Shown here: one piece after another, positions 1-6,473 of the stretch | Layout of the letters: each line of letters opens with the position of its first letter | Numbering within the stretch: position 1 is the first letter of the stretch | Assembly (NCBI GenBank): GCA_027483425.1 | Contig: JAIXUR010000093.1 | Coordinates: 1-9,394 of the forward strand | DNA: 9,394 bases | Direction of reading: 5' to 3' | Source of the DNA: Cyanobacteriota bacterium | Lineage (GTDB): Bacteria; Cyanobacteriota; Cyanobacteriia; Phormidesmidales; Phormidesmidaceae | Translations under genes and position numbers: made by a program | The notes under the pieces: model-generated | The model's database searches: none | Told to the model about the DNA's origin: nothing | The model's input: only the letters and a program-made list of their open reading frames with translations

Positions 1-77
1 GCAACGGCTTCAATTTGGTCGAAATAGTCTTCAACTTCTTCGAGAAAATTGAGGCGAACCTGTTGTTCTGTATCCAT
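1..77 (-). CDS. CheA-like hybrid histidine kinase, N-terminal fragment (runs off the left edge)
   Basis: Only the first 25 codons are inside the window, starting at the ATG at 77-75. The readable protein begins MDTEQQVRLNFLEEVEDYF and continues DQIEAV. The 'NFLEEVEDYFDQIE' stretch is the amphipathic first helix expected of the Hpt domain that opens CheA-type kinases. The phosphorylated His itself lies outside the window. The gene follows the PatA-CheY-CheW-MCP genes on the same strand, exactly where cyanobacterial pix/pil/tax/hmp operons carry their CheA (for example PixL). In that role it would autophosphorylate under control of the MCP and CheW, then pass phosphate to the CheY and PatA receivers. 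No strong Shine-Dalgarno is visible upstream (AGAGACACTACT before the ATG). The family call rests mainly on context plus this short N-terminus. Confidence 0.72.
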   Translation of the reverse strand, partial: MDTEQQVRLNFLEEVEDYFDQIEAV

Positions 78-154
78 AGTAGTGTCTCTGTGAGCGACGT
101 TTAGCAATCAACGAGGCAGTAGGCAATAGGTTTTGAAGGTTGAGGATAGAGGTG

Positions 155-259
155 ATACCGAATCCGACTCACAAAACCCCGATTCGAATCCGATACCCGG
201 TAGGGGCATTGCACTGCAATGCCCCTACAAATCGGGGGTATACAGACAGGATTTGGTAT
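155..259. repeat. Nested palindromic, MITE-like element
   Basis: The ends are near-perfect terminal inverted repeats: ATACCGAATCC (155-165) and GGATTTGGTAT (249-259), with one mismatch in 11. A second pair, CCCCGAT (177-183) and ATCGGGG (231-237), has exactly the same symmetry centre, at position 207. Inside lies a perfect 14-bp inverted repeat with a single central base: GTAGGGGCATTGCA (200-213), C214, TGCAATGCCCCTAC (215-228). A 10-bp palindrome GATTCGAATC sits at 181-190. There is no coding capacity. The form fits a small non-autonomous dispersed repeat of the sort common in cyanobacterial intergenic DNA. Copy number cannot be judged here. Confidence 0.6.
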
Positions 260-262
260 GAG

Positions 263-292
263 AGGGTTGAGGTCAACGATGCCCTCAACCCT
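263..292. repeat. Hairpin, perfect 10-bp stem with 10-nt loop
   Basis: AGGGTTGAGG (263-272) pairs with CCTCAACCCT (283-292) around a 10-nt loop. It lies just outside the nested element at 155-259. No T-tract follows on either strand, so it is not a standard intrinsic terminator. In the operon transcript it would fold between the MCP and kinase messages. Confidence 0.6.
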
Positions 293-337
293 AAGCACAG
301 GTACCTTAGGTAATTTCTCGAAAAGAGTTTCCCCAAT

Positions 338-354
338 GGTGGGCAGTGCCCACC
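338..354. repeat. Short palindrome (GGTGGGCA-G-TGCCCACC)
   Basis: Perfect 8-bp arms at 338-345 and 347-354 flank a single base, followed by CTAC. The GGTGGGCA/TGCCCACCCTAC form resembles short palindromic repeats scattered between cyanobacterial genes and looks like a cousin of the GTAGGGGCATTGCA palindrome 110 bp away. It lies 74 bp downstream of the MCP stop codon. Confidence 0.55.
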
Positions 355-427
355 CTACAGCGGCTACAGTCGCTGAATTAAAGCTGGTATCATCTTTCCT
401 AGAAATCTCCTGAATACTCGCGTTGTT

Positions 428-3400
428 CTAATCGACCTTAAACTGCTCCACAGAGGCCTGCAGCTTTTGGGAGACCTGCGCCGTTGTTTGCATGGCCTGG
501 GCAACCTCGCGGGATTCCATCGAACGCTGTTTTGATGCCTGGGTGACCTGTTCCATGACCGTTGTTACGCTCTGGGCCGATGCCGCCTGAGCGATCGCGC
601 TTTCAGAAATGGCCCGCATCAGTTGGTCAATTTCCTGGGATCGTCCTAACACTTCAGTCAAGCGCCGCTTGGTAGTTTCCACCTGGTGGGTACTGTCCAC
701 AACCTGGGTGGTGCCTTGTTCCATGGCCGCTACCAGTTCCTGGGTTTCAGACTGAATGCTGGTGACAATTTTGGCGATTTCCTTGGTTGCTGCGGCTGAT
801 TGTTCAGCCAGAGCCCCCACCTGCTCAGCCACTGCCGTAAAGCCTTGACCGAGTTCACCGGCCCGAGCCGCCTCCACACTGGCGTTAATCGAGAGAAGGT
901 TGGTTTTTAGGGCCAATTCATCAATCAAGGAAACCACCTGGGAAATCTTCTGGGCTGACTCGCCCAGACGTTTCATTTTCTTCGTGGTGTCTCCCATGGT
1001 GGTCCGCAGGCCGAGAATGCTGCTCACCGTTTGATCCATGGCCTGGTTACCCGCCTGCACCGTTTCGTAGGCTGAGTTGGCAATGGTTGAGGCCTCTTCA
1101 GCATTGTGGGCAACGGTCTCAATGGCTTGAGACATGGTCTGTACAGAGCCCAGGGCAGACTGGATATCCTTGGCCTCTAAAATGGCTTTCTCAGCCAGCT
1201 CACGAATCGCAACCTCATTTTGGTTGAGAGACTGGTTCACCTGGCCCGAAGAATCTCGCACCTGAATAGCGATCTCTTGCAGGTTTTCAATGACCGCGTT
1301 GAACAAGTCAGCGACAATACCGATTTCCCCTTCCATGAGCTGGGCCCGGGCGGTCAGGTCTCCATCAGCCGCACCTTCAATGCGGGTCATCATGCTGAGA
1401 ATCTGTGTTTCTAGGGACTGACGGCGTCGCTCTTGTTCGGCGGCAGCGAATGTTTGGGTCTCAAGGGCGGCCAAACTACCCATGGCAAGGCCGAGCCGTT
1501 GAGCTTCTAGCTGGAGCATAGAAATCTCTTCGGGTTGCCAGGTATGAAGTTGGGCACAGTGGTGGGCGACCAATAGACCATACAATTCACCGGCAACCTG
1601 AATGGGGACCACTAGGTTCGATTTAATCTGTAGGCGCACCATCAACTGCTGGTGGTCGGGGTGGAAGCCTGAGTTCATCACGTCATCGGTGGGCACGACC
1701 CGGCCCTGTTGGTAGGCGTCGATCAGGGTTTGGGGAATGCAGGGATCGCTAATGGTATCCCCCAGGGCGGCTGGGAAACCGGGCAGAACAGCTTCACCGG
1801 CAATGTAACCGGTCAGGTCGGGCTTAAAGCGATAGACTACTACCCGGTCTGCCGCCAGTTTGATGCGCACCTCATCCAAATACTTATTCAGCGGTGCCAG
1901 CATATCACTGTCGCTTTTCGCCCGGGCGATCGAGGCCAGGGATTCCGCCCGATCGGTTTCATTCTGCTGGAGGCTGAGTAGGTTCTTGACCTGTTTTACT
2001 AGGTTGTTAAAGGTGCCCGCCAACTGTCGGGTCTCTAATGTACCGACTTCGGCAACGGTAATGTTCAAATCACCATCGGCCACTTGGTTAGCGGTATCAG
2101 CCAACTCGTTAATGGGGGCCGAAATCTGACGGGATAGGTAGAGAATAGCAGCGACGGCAACAGCACTGAGGATGCCACCAATAATCAAGAATTTCTTGAG
2201 AATATCATACTGGGTCTCTTCTAGCTTAGCTGTATCAATGGAGGAGATCGCAACCCACGGGAGATTGGGCACCGTGGCCATAGCGTAGTGTTTGGGGCCA
2301 TCGTTAAACTGTGCGATCAGGACATCTCCGCCCTGGCGAGCCCGGCGCTCTACCCGTAACTCTTGGACGTTGATCGCTTTTAGGGTGGCTGTCAGTTGCT
2401 CTGGGGATTGCTCGCTGGCGGCAGCCGCTTGTAAGGCTGCGGCAATTTGAGTAACGGTTTCTCCCCCCGTAGCCGTTTGATCGGCCAGTTCACTGCTGGG
2501 GGTGGCCACGGCTTGGCCATCTTCCCCCGCCGTGAGGGAGGCTATCACCTGACCGGTAGACGGATCAATCACCTGGATTTGGTTCGACTGTTCGACCGTG
2601 CGGAGAAACTCGACCAGGTTGTCATTTAAGCCCGCCAGGGATGCCCCAGATTTAATGACACCTAAAACTTCAGCGGTAGTGGGATCTTGAATGGCCGTTG
2701 ACAGCGTTAGAACGTGGGCATCTGCTGACTCATCGTATTCCGGTGGTTCTAGAAAAGAACCGTCTTTATGGGCACCCTGCCACCAATCCTCATCATTCTG
2801 AACAAAGTCAGAGGTGATGTTGGAATAGGCCACGTTAAAGCCGTCGCGGCTTGTTACAAATATCTCTTCTAGACCCGCCTTCTCGGATACCTGTTGCAGA
2901 TAGGTGTTAAGACTGGCATTGGGCAGCAGTTGTTTACTACCGCCATAGTACTTTTCTAGGCGTTCCACTGGAACTTGGGTCAGTTTTTTGGTGGCTACTT
3001 CTTGGTCAGCCGACTGAAGCGCCTGCTGAAGTGCGGGATTAATGCCCACCAGTTCCGCATTCGTACGGAGTTCTTTCATAAAGACGGAGCTGAGGTCGCT
3101 ACCAACGATGGCTTCGTCCAGAAGATAGTCTTCCTCTGCACTGTGAACTCGATCCCGAGTAATCCAGTAGTCCACGGCGCTCAGAATGGCCAGGGGCAGG
3201 ATCGTTACCGGCAGTAGGGTGAGAAGTAGACGGCTCCGCAAGGTGCGGGCCTTAGTGCTGCCGGATTTGGCAGAGGTCTTAGGGTTCGATTTGTCAGGGT
3301 CGGGGGTACGCTCGGGGGGTGGGGTAAATTGGTGGCGTTTGGTGGCCTTTAGGCGCGCCTTGGCCGAGGGCGGCGGCGGGGGCACCGATGCCCCATTGCT

Positions 3401-3508
3401 GTGGTTAGGGGTTTCAGAGTAGGAGAAAGGCTTAGCAGTCGTCATGGGTCGAGGCCTCAGAGGTGTACGAGTCGACGAGTAGGGGGCCTTAAACAAGTCG
3501 TAAGGCAT
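428..3508 (-). CDS. Methyl-accepting chemotaxis receptor with GAF domain (PixJ/PilJ/HmpD-like)
   Basis: A 1026-residue membrane chemoreceptor. Layout: a Pro- and Lys/Arg-rich cytoplasmic N-terminus (1-91), TM1 (about 92-115), a large periplasmic region probably of dCache type (116-438, containing an Ala/Thr-rich insert near 335-365), TM2 (about 439-458), HAMP (459-511), GAF (about 525-680), a second HAMP-like segment (about 700-750) and the MCP signalling coiled coil (750-1020). The CheA/CheW-binding tip is plain at 862-904 (NLLSINASVEAARAGE). The GAF domain has phytochrome/cyanobacteriochrome-like sequence (GRV, NLVVPI, LYGLLVAHHC). However, the canonical bilin Cys position is Asp618, in HPDH, although His619 and a DXC motif (Cys590, DPCI) remain. 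It should signal to CheA via the CheW gene just upstream. The start is uncertain: ATG 3508 has only GTAGG touching it, while Met22 (ATG at 3445) has GAGG at a better distance. Exact naming among pix, pil, tax and hmp paralogues is not possible. Confidence 0.93.
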   Translation of the reverse strand: MPYDLFKAPYSSTRTPLRPRPMTTAKPFSYSETPNHSNGASVPPPPPSAKARLKATKRHQFTPPPERTPDPDKSNPKTSAKSGSTKARTLRSRLLLTLLPVTILPLAILSAVDYWITRDRVHSAEEDYLLDEAIVGSDLSSVFMKELRTNAELVGINPALQQALQSADQEVATKKLTQVPVERLEKYYGGSKQLLPNASLNTYLQQVSEKAGLEEIFVTSRDGFNVAYSNITSDFVQNDEDWWQGAHKDGSFLEPPEYDESADAHVLTLSTAIQDPTTAEVLGVIKSGASLAGLNDNLVEFLRTVEQSNQIQVIDPSTGQVIASLTAGEDGQAVATPSSELADQTATGGETVTQIAAALQAAAASEQSPEQLTATLKAINVQELRVERRARQGGDVLIAQFNDGPKHYAMATVPNLPWVAISSIDTAKLEETQYDILKKFLIIGGILSAVAVAAILYLSRQISAPINELADTANQVADGDLNITVAEVGTLETRQLAGTFNNLVKQVKNLLSLQQNETDRAESLASIARAKSDSDMLAPLNKYLDEVRIKLAADRVVVYRFKPDLTGYIAGEAVLPGFPAALGDTISDPCIPQTLIDAYQQGRVVPTDDVMNSGFHPDHQQLMVRLQIKSNLVVPIQVAGELYGLLVAHHCAQLHTWQPEEISMLQLEAQRLGLAMGSLAALETQTFAAAEQERRRQSLETQILSMMTRIEGAADGDLTARAQLMEGEIGIVADLFNAVIENLQEIAIQVRDSSGQVNQSLNQNEVAIRELAEKAILEAKDIQSALGSVQTMSQAIETVAHNAEEASTIANSAYETVQAGNQAMDQTVSSILGLRTTMGDTTKKMKRLGESAQKISQVVSLIDELALKTNLLSINASVEAARAGELGQGFTAVAEQVGALAEQSAAATKEIAKIVTSIQSETQELVAAMEQGTTQVVDSTHQVETTKRRLTEVLGRSQEIDQLMRAISESAIAQAASAQSVTTVMEQVTQASKQRSMESREVAQAMQTTAQVSQKLQASVEQFKVD

Positions 3509-3586
3509 CCTACAAGGGTGAAAATTAAAGGCAGAGAAGTGTGTAGGGCGGGTTTGCTTAACCCCTAACTAGCCCTTGGCAGGTGA
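3509..3586 (-). other. CheW-MCP intergenic gap with small nested inverted repeats
   Basis: This 78-bp gap contains GGGTT (3550-3554) pairing with AACCC (3560-3564), enclosed by AGGGC (3545-3549) and GCCCT (3572-3576). The stems are short. It could be a weak mRNA structure between the two cistrons. No T-tract and no clear promoter are seen. Confidence 0.35.
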
Positions 3587-4153
3587 TCAACGGGAGGTTA
3601 ATGCGGGTATGGTGGCGATCGCTTTGACATCGAGCACCGGAATAGATTGCCCCTCTCGCCCCACACAACCCCGTAGAAAGGGTGTGAGTGCGGCGCTAAA
3701 GTCACCGATAGGCGATTCAATGTCCTCTGGTTGGAGGCGCAGAATCCCCTGAATGTCCTGAACCGTTAGGGCCAGTAAATTGGTATCTTCGGGGGCCTCA
3801 GGGGTGGGAACCAAGCGTACCGTCAGCATGGAGTAGTACTGACGGTGAACGGTTGACACAGGAATTTCCAAGAGCTGAGCCAAATTGACCACACAAACTA
3901 CCTGGTTACGAGCGTTCATGACGCCCAAAATGCAGGCGGGCAAATTTGGGATCGGGGTGACCATGTGGGTCGGCACCCAGGCCGATTCCTGCACATCCTC
4001 CAGGGCAATCAGGGCAGGCAGGTTGGGAGCAATGTCGATCTTCAGGTAGCGATCGCCAGTCTGAACATCCGGTTGAAATAGCTGGGGCAGCAGTTGCTCT
4101 AATCTGGCCGTGGAGGTGGTTTCCGTCGATGGCGGAGATGATGTAAGTGACAT
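3587..4153 (-). CDS. CheW-like adaptor protein
   Basis: A 188-residue soluble protein with one CheW domain (about 36-185), preceded by a Ser/Thr-rich, probably disordered N-terminus. CheW proteins bridge the receptor tip and the P5 domain of CheA in the signalling array. The recognisable core is 'LGVMNARNQVVCVVNLAQLL' (about 76-95), corresponding to the usual 'GVINLRGxVVPVVDL' of CheW; here the LRG is replaced by ARN. The C-terminal strand 'RGCVGREGQSIPVLDV' is also typical of the family. The gene starts only 4 bp after the CheY stop codon, implying translational coupling, and no strong ribosome site is seen. It matches the PixI/PilI/HmpC position in related operons. The length is normal for cyanobacterial members. 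Confidence 0.9.
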   Translation of the reverse strand: MSLTSSPPSTETTSTARLEQLLPQLFQPDVQTGDRYLKIDIAPNLPALIALEDVQESAWVPTHMVTPIPNLPACILGVMNARNQVVCVVNLAQLLEIPVSTVHRQYYSMLTVRLVPTPEAPEDTNLLALTVQDIQGILRLQPEDIESPIGDFSAALTPFLRGCVGREGQSIPVLDVKAIATIPALTSR

Positions 4154-4157
4154 AGGT

Positions 4158-4520
4158 TTAGCCCAAAACTGACTTTACAGCACCCAGCAGTTGCTCCTGA
4201 TTGCAAGGCTTAACCAGGTAAGCCACGATGCCTTGCTTTTTGGCCCAGGCTTGATCGACCTGACTATCTTTTGTGGTGCAGGCGATCACCGGAATGTTAG
4301 CTGTCTCTGCGACTTTTTTGAGCTTGCGGCAGAGTTCTAGACCACTCATATCTGGCATGACCAAATCAGTCACAATCACATCGGGGGGTTGAGCGGTTGC
4401 TTTCTCTAGGGCATCTACTCCATTAACCGCTGTCGAAACTTGGTACCCCCCGCTGGAGAGATAACCGCTAATCAGATCCAACTCAGACTTCAAATCATCA
4501 ACGACAAGAATCTTACTCAT
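4158..4520 (-). CDS. CheY-like single-domain response regulator
   Basis: A 120-residue stand-alone receiver domain with no output domain. The key phosphorylation residues are all present: acidic pair Asp8-Asp9 (LVVDD), phosphoacceptor Asp52 (VTDLVMP), Thr82/Thr83 in CTTK, and Lys104 in YLVKPC. It should accept phosphate from the operon's CheA kinase and act by protein contact, as PixH/PilH/HmpB-type regulators do in cyanobacterial pilus-chemotaxis systems. The start is supported by an AGGA Shine-Dalgarno 8 nt ahead of the ATG. It is followed after 4 bp by cheW. A Cys follows the KP motif (KPCN), where many receivers, including the PatA protein here, have Phe. Confidence 0.95.
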   Translation of the reverse strand: MSKILVVDDLKSELDLISGYLSSGGYQVSTAVNGVDALEKATAQPPDVIVTDLVMPDMSGLELCRKLKKVAETANIPVIACTTKDSQVDQAWAKKQGIVAYLVKPCNQEQLLGAVKSVLG

Positions 4521-4710
4521 GACTTTTTTCCTAAAAATTAGCTAACAATGCAACAGACAGATCAGTCGACTACGATGTCGGGATAGATGCTTTTCAGCTC
4601 ACCCTGTTCTTGATCCTAGGAATGGGTGATACTGATAGTTTTCCCAGGTGACCGCAATGAATACCGTTGGGTTGGCGATAATCGCTAGGCCAACTCCATT
4701 GAGCGAAATT
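4521..4710 (-). other. 190-bp PatA-CheY intergenic region with a small hairpin
   Basis: No gene is seen here. GTTGGC (4671-4676) and GCCAAC (4689-4694) form a perfect 6-bp stem with a 12-nt loop, about 17-40 bp past the PatA stop. The loop contains a second short palindrome, GCGATAATCGC (4675-4685). No T-run follows, so it is at best a partial attenuator or an mRNA stability element. The gap is long enough to hold a separate promoter for cheY, but no convincing -35/-10 pair was found. Confidence 0.4.
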
Positions 4711-5916
4711 TTAGTGCAGGTACTTTTCAACTACAGCTAGCAAGCTACCGCGCGTGAAGGGCTTAACTAGATAGTCTGTGGCACCGGTAACTTTAGCTCG
4801 TGCCTTGTCAATTAAGCCCGAGCGGCCGGTTACCATAACAATGGGTGTCTCACGCAGGGCGACACTGTTGCGGAGCAGGCTACAAAGCTTATAGCCATTG
4901 ATCTCCGGCATCGTGATATCCATCAAAATCAGGTCTGGCTTTAGCCGAAAGAGCACTGATGCTGCTTTGACCGGGTCATCAATCTTGGTTACCTCATACT
5001 CATCGTGGTTGAGAAAGCGGTGCATCTCGTTCAAAATCGTTGGGCTATCATCCACACAGGCGATTTTGAATACTTTAGTAGCGGCCTCTTCCTGGATGAG
5101 TCTCAGGGGAGTGTGTGGGATACTGGGTAGCTCTCGATAGACCTCTTGAGGATCATGTAAATAGACCTCTCCCCGCTTGATAAATGGATACAGCAGGTTG
5201 GCGATCTTGATCTCGTCTTGATTCAACATTAGGGCCAGTTGTCGAATGCTCATGCCCCTTAAAAGCTTGCTGAGCTTGATCAACTCTGGAGAGCTGGTAT
5301 CTTTTGAGCCTTTGGAAAAAAGATAGGGACGTTGGTGAGGAGATTTAATCAAATTATCAAATTTTTGCCATTGCTGCATTCGATCCTGGAAATGGCTGAT
5401 CAAATCTCCTAGTTCCAATCTTGGCTCTAGAATGGTTTCTTCGCTGGTGCTAGCCTGTCCTTTAGTCCACTGGTAGTGCCCCTCCGTGAGCCAGAGAAAA
5501 CTCTCGATGGCTTCCTTAGTCAGGTTCTCTAGGAGCTGCGTAAACTCTATGACGTTGAGATAGCCGTGGCGATGAAACCAGGTGATGATGGGGTTTCTAG
5601 ATCCGGGTTGGAGCCAGTCTTCGGATCGAATCATCAGGCCCGTTTCAGCCAGGGACTGATTGGCCGTGGTGAAATTAGTAATGCCAACGCAACGAAAATG
5701 GTAGTCTAGCGTGGCCAACGACTGGAATGAACCTGACGCGTATTGAAGCTTACCATTGCGAAAATAAATTCGCCAAACTACCTCATTATTAAAGGCTTGT
5801 AAATAGCCATCCTCATGCCTTGCGGCAATATCCTTGAGGGTTTGCACTGGATCGCTTAGCCAGTTGACAATCTCTAGAGATGCCTCGGGCAGGCGGTCTA
5901 TTTCAGAATCAGACAT
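4711..5916 (-). CDS. PatA-family response regulator (PATAN + REC; PixG-like)
   Basis: A 401-residue two-part regulator. The N-terminal two-thirds (about 15-190) is a PATAN/DUF4388-like domain (YFRNGKLQYASGS near 51-63), followed by a linker with a helical segment (about 205-260). The C-terminal REC domain (about 284-400) has Asp289-Asp290, phosphoacceptor Asp333 (LMDITMPE), Thr363 and Lys385 (YLVKPF), so it should be phosphorylatable. PatA-family proteins act in heterocyst patterning (Anabaena PatA) and in phototaxis or pilus control (PixG and relatives, thought to act on the pilus motor side). Its place as first gene of the PatA-CheY-CheW-MCP-CheA order supports the taxis role rather than heterocyst patterning. 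The ATG has no clear Shine-Dalgarno (GTGATTTCTT precedes it), so the start is chosen on length and family fit. Confidence 0.92.
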   Translation of the reverse strand: MSDSEIDRLPEASLEIVNWLSDPVQTLKDIAARHEDGYLQAFNNEVVWRIYFRNGKLQYASGSFQSLATLDYHFRCVGITNFTTANQSLAETGLMIRSEDWLQPGSRNPIITWFHRHGYLNVIEFTQLLENLTKEAIESFLWLTEGHYQWTKGQASTSEETILEPRLELGDLISHFQDRMQQWQKFDNLIKSPHQRPYLFSKGSKDTSSPELIKLSKLLRGMSIRQLALMLNQDEIKIANLLYPFIKRGEVYLHDPQEVYRELPSIPHTPLRLIQEEAATKVFKIACVDDSPTILNEMHRFLNHDEYEVTKIDDPVKAASVLFRLKPDLILMDITMPEINGYKLCSLLRNSVALRETPIVMVTGRSGLIDKARAKVTGATDYLVKPFTRGSLLAVVEKYLH

Positions 5917-6245
5917 AAGAAATCACGCAAAAGAGTCTTTTAATCCGTCATATAGCCATTTTCAGCCTAGTGAGGTATGGTGAAAGACCTAAAATCCTTG
6001 CTGTACGGCAATTTCAAGTCTTGATTTGTACATCACTAGAGTGGGAAACGCTGTATATAGAGTTAGCACGATAGCAATCAGGCATGATTCAGTGTTTCCA
6101 CCGAAATTTTAAATCATGTCTATTGGCTGAAAGATCGTTGCTCTTGGGTGATTTCTTAGGGAATTTACTATTATGGATTTCTCTGTTACAACGTCATCGC
6201 TTTTGGGTTTAATAAAAAATATCAGTTTTCTAGAGCAGCCTTTCT

Positions 6246-6273
6246 GCGGTGCATTCGCGAAGCAATGCACCGC
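6246..6273. repeat. Hairpin, perfect 10-bp stem (GCGGTGCATT/AATGCACCGC)
   Basis: Arms at 6246-6255 and 6264-6273 surround the 8-nt loop CGCGAAGC; the loop with adjacent bases contains the palindrome TTCGCGAA. It is followed by TAC. The GGTGCATT...AATGCACC form looks like one of the short palindromic repeats dispersed in cyanobacterial intergenic DNA and is similar in style to those at 200-228 and 338-354. Confidence 0.6.
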
Positions 6274-6387
6274 TACAAGACTGGATGAACCCAGCTTATA
6301 ACCATCTTGTCTTGAGAGGATTTCTGTTTTGAGTCTTGGACTAGATAGACGGCCAAGGTTCAGCAGCGGGTCGGCGATCGCCTACAG

Positions 6388-6451
6388 AAACCCGGTTTGT
6401 CGGCCAAAATGTCAGTCATATCGGTAGTGGAGCGACGAAGAAACCGGGTTT
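6388..6451. repeat. 11-bp inverted repeat AAACCCGGTTT/AAACCGGGTTT, possible cnfR 3' structure
   Basis: AAACCCGGTTT (6388-6398) and its exact reverse complement (6441-6451) are separated by 42 bp. Each arm is itself almost palindromic. The element starts about 22 bp past the cnfR stop codon. Read on the cnfR strand it gives AAAAACCCGGTTT, then AAACCGGGTTT followed by CTG, so it could fold and slow or stop transcription, but no proper U-tract follows. It may equally be a dispersed repeat unit that happens to sit there. A HIP1 site (6374-6381) abuts it. Confidence 0.5.
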
Positions 6452-6473
6452 TTAGTCACACTGTACCAGTGCT

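Larger units (their letters stand above)
78..427. other. 350-bp gene-free spacer between MCP and CheA, packed with palindromes
   Basis: No credible gene is seen here; the short ORFs on both strands come from the repeats. The spacer holds a nested palindromic element (155-259), a 10-bp-stem hairpin (263-292), a smaller imperfect hairpin (arms near 291-295 and 305-309) and a short palindrome (338-354). The sequence is unusually long for a gap within an operon whose other gaps are 4, 78 and 190 bp. Either the repeats were inserted between the genes, or the gap holds a processing site or separate promoter for the kinase gene. Confidence 0.7.
5917..6473. other. 557-bp gene-free region between cnfR and the taxis operon
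   Basis: No plausible coding region or RNA gene is seen. The low-coordinate half (5917-6240) is AT-rich and must hold the promoter of the PatA-led operon. A TATATA at 6054-6059 is a possible -10 on the minus strand but lacks a good -35. An inverted repeat CATGATT (6083-6089)/AATCATG (6112-6118) with a 22-bp spacer could be an operator. The high-coordinate half (6240-6473) holds two palindromic repeat elements and the 3' flank of cnfR. Confidence 0.6.

Noticed and set aside
219..413. 64-aa plus-strand ORF in the spacer
   Set aside because: It runs through the palindromic repeats and has no ribosome site or protein-like features.
78..427. CRISPR array or IS remnant
   Set aside because: There are no regularly spaced direct repeats and no transposase fragment; the repeats are single hairpins.
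4711..5916. Heterocyst-patterning PatA
   Set aside because: The domain layout fits, but the operon with CheY, CheW, MCP and CheA points to the taxis (PixG-type) paralogue.
6054..6089. Sigma-70 promoter for the PatA-led operon at TATATA
   Set aside because: No acceptable -35 lies at 16-18 bp; listed only as a possibility within the regional entry.
6388..6451. Classical rho-independent terminator of cnfR
   Set aside because: The loop would be 42 nt and no U-tract follows the second arm on the cnfR strand; kept only as an inverted repeat.
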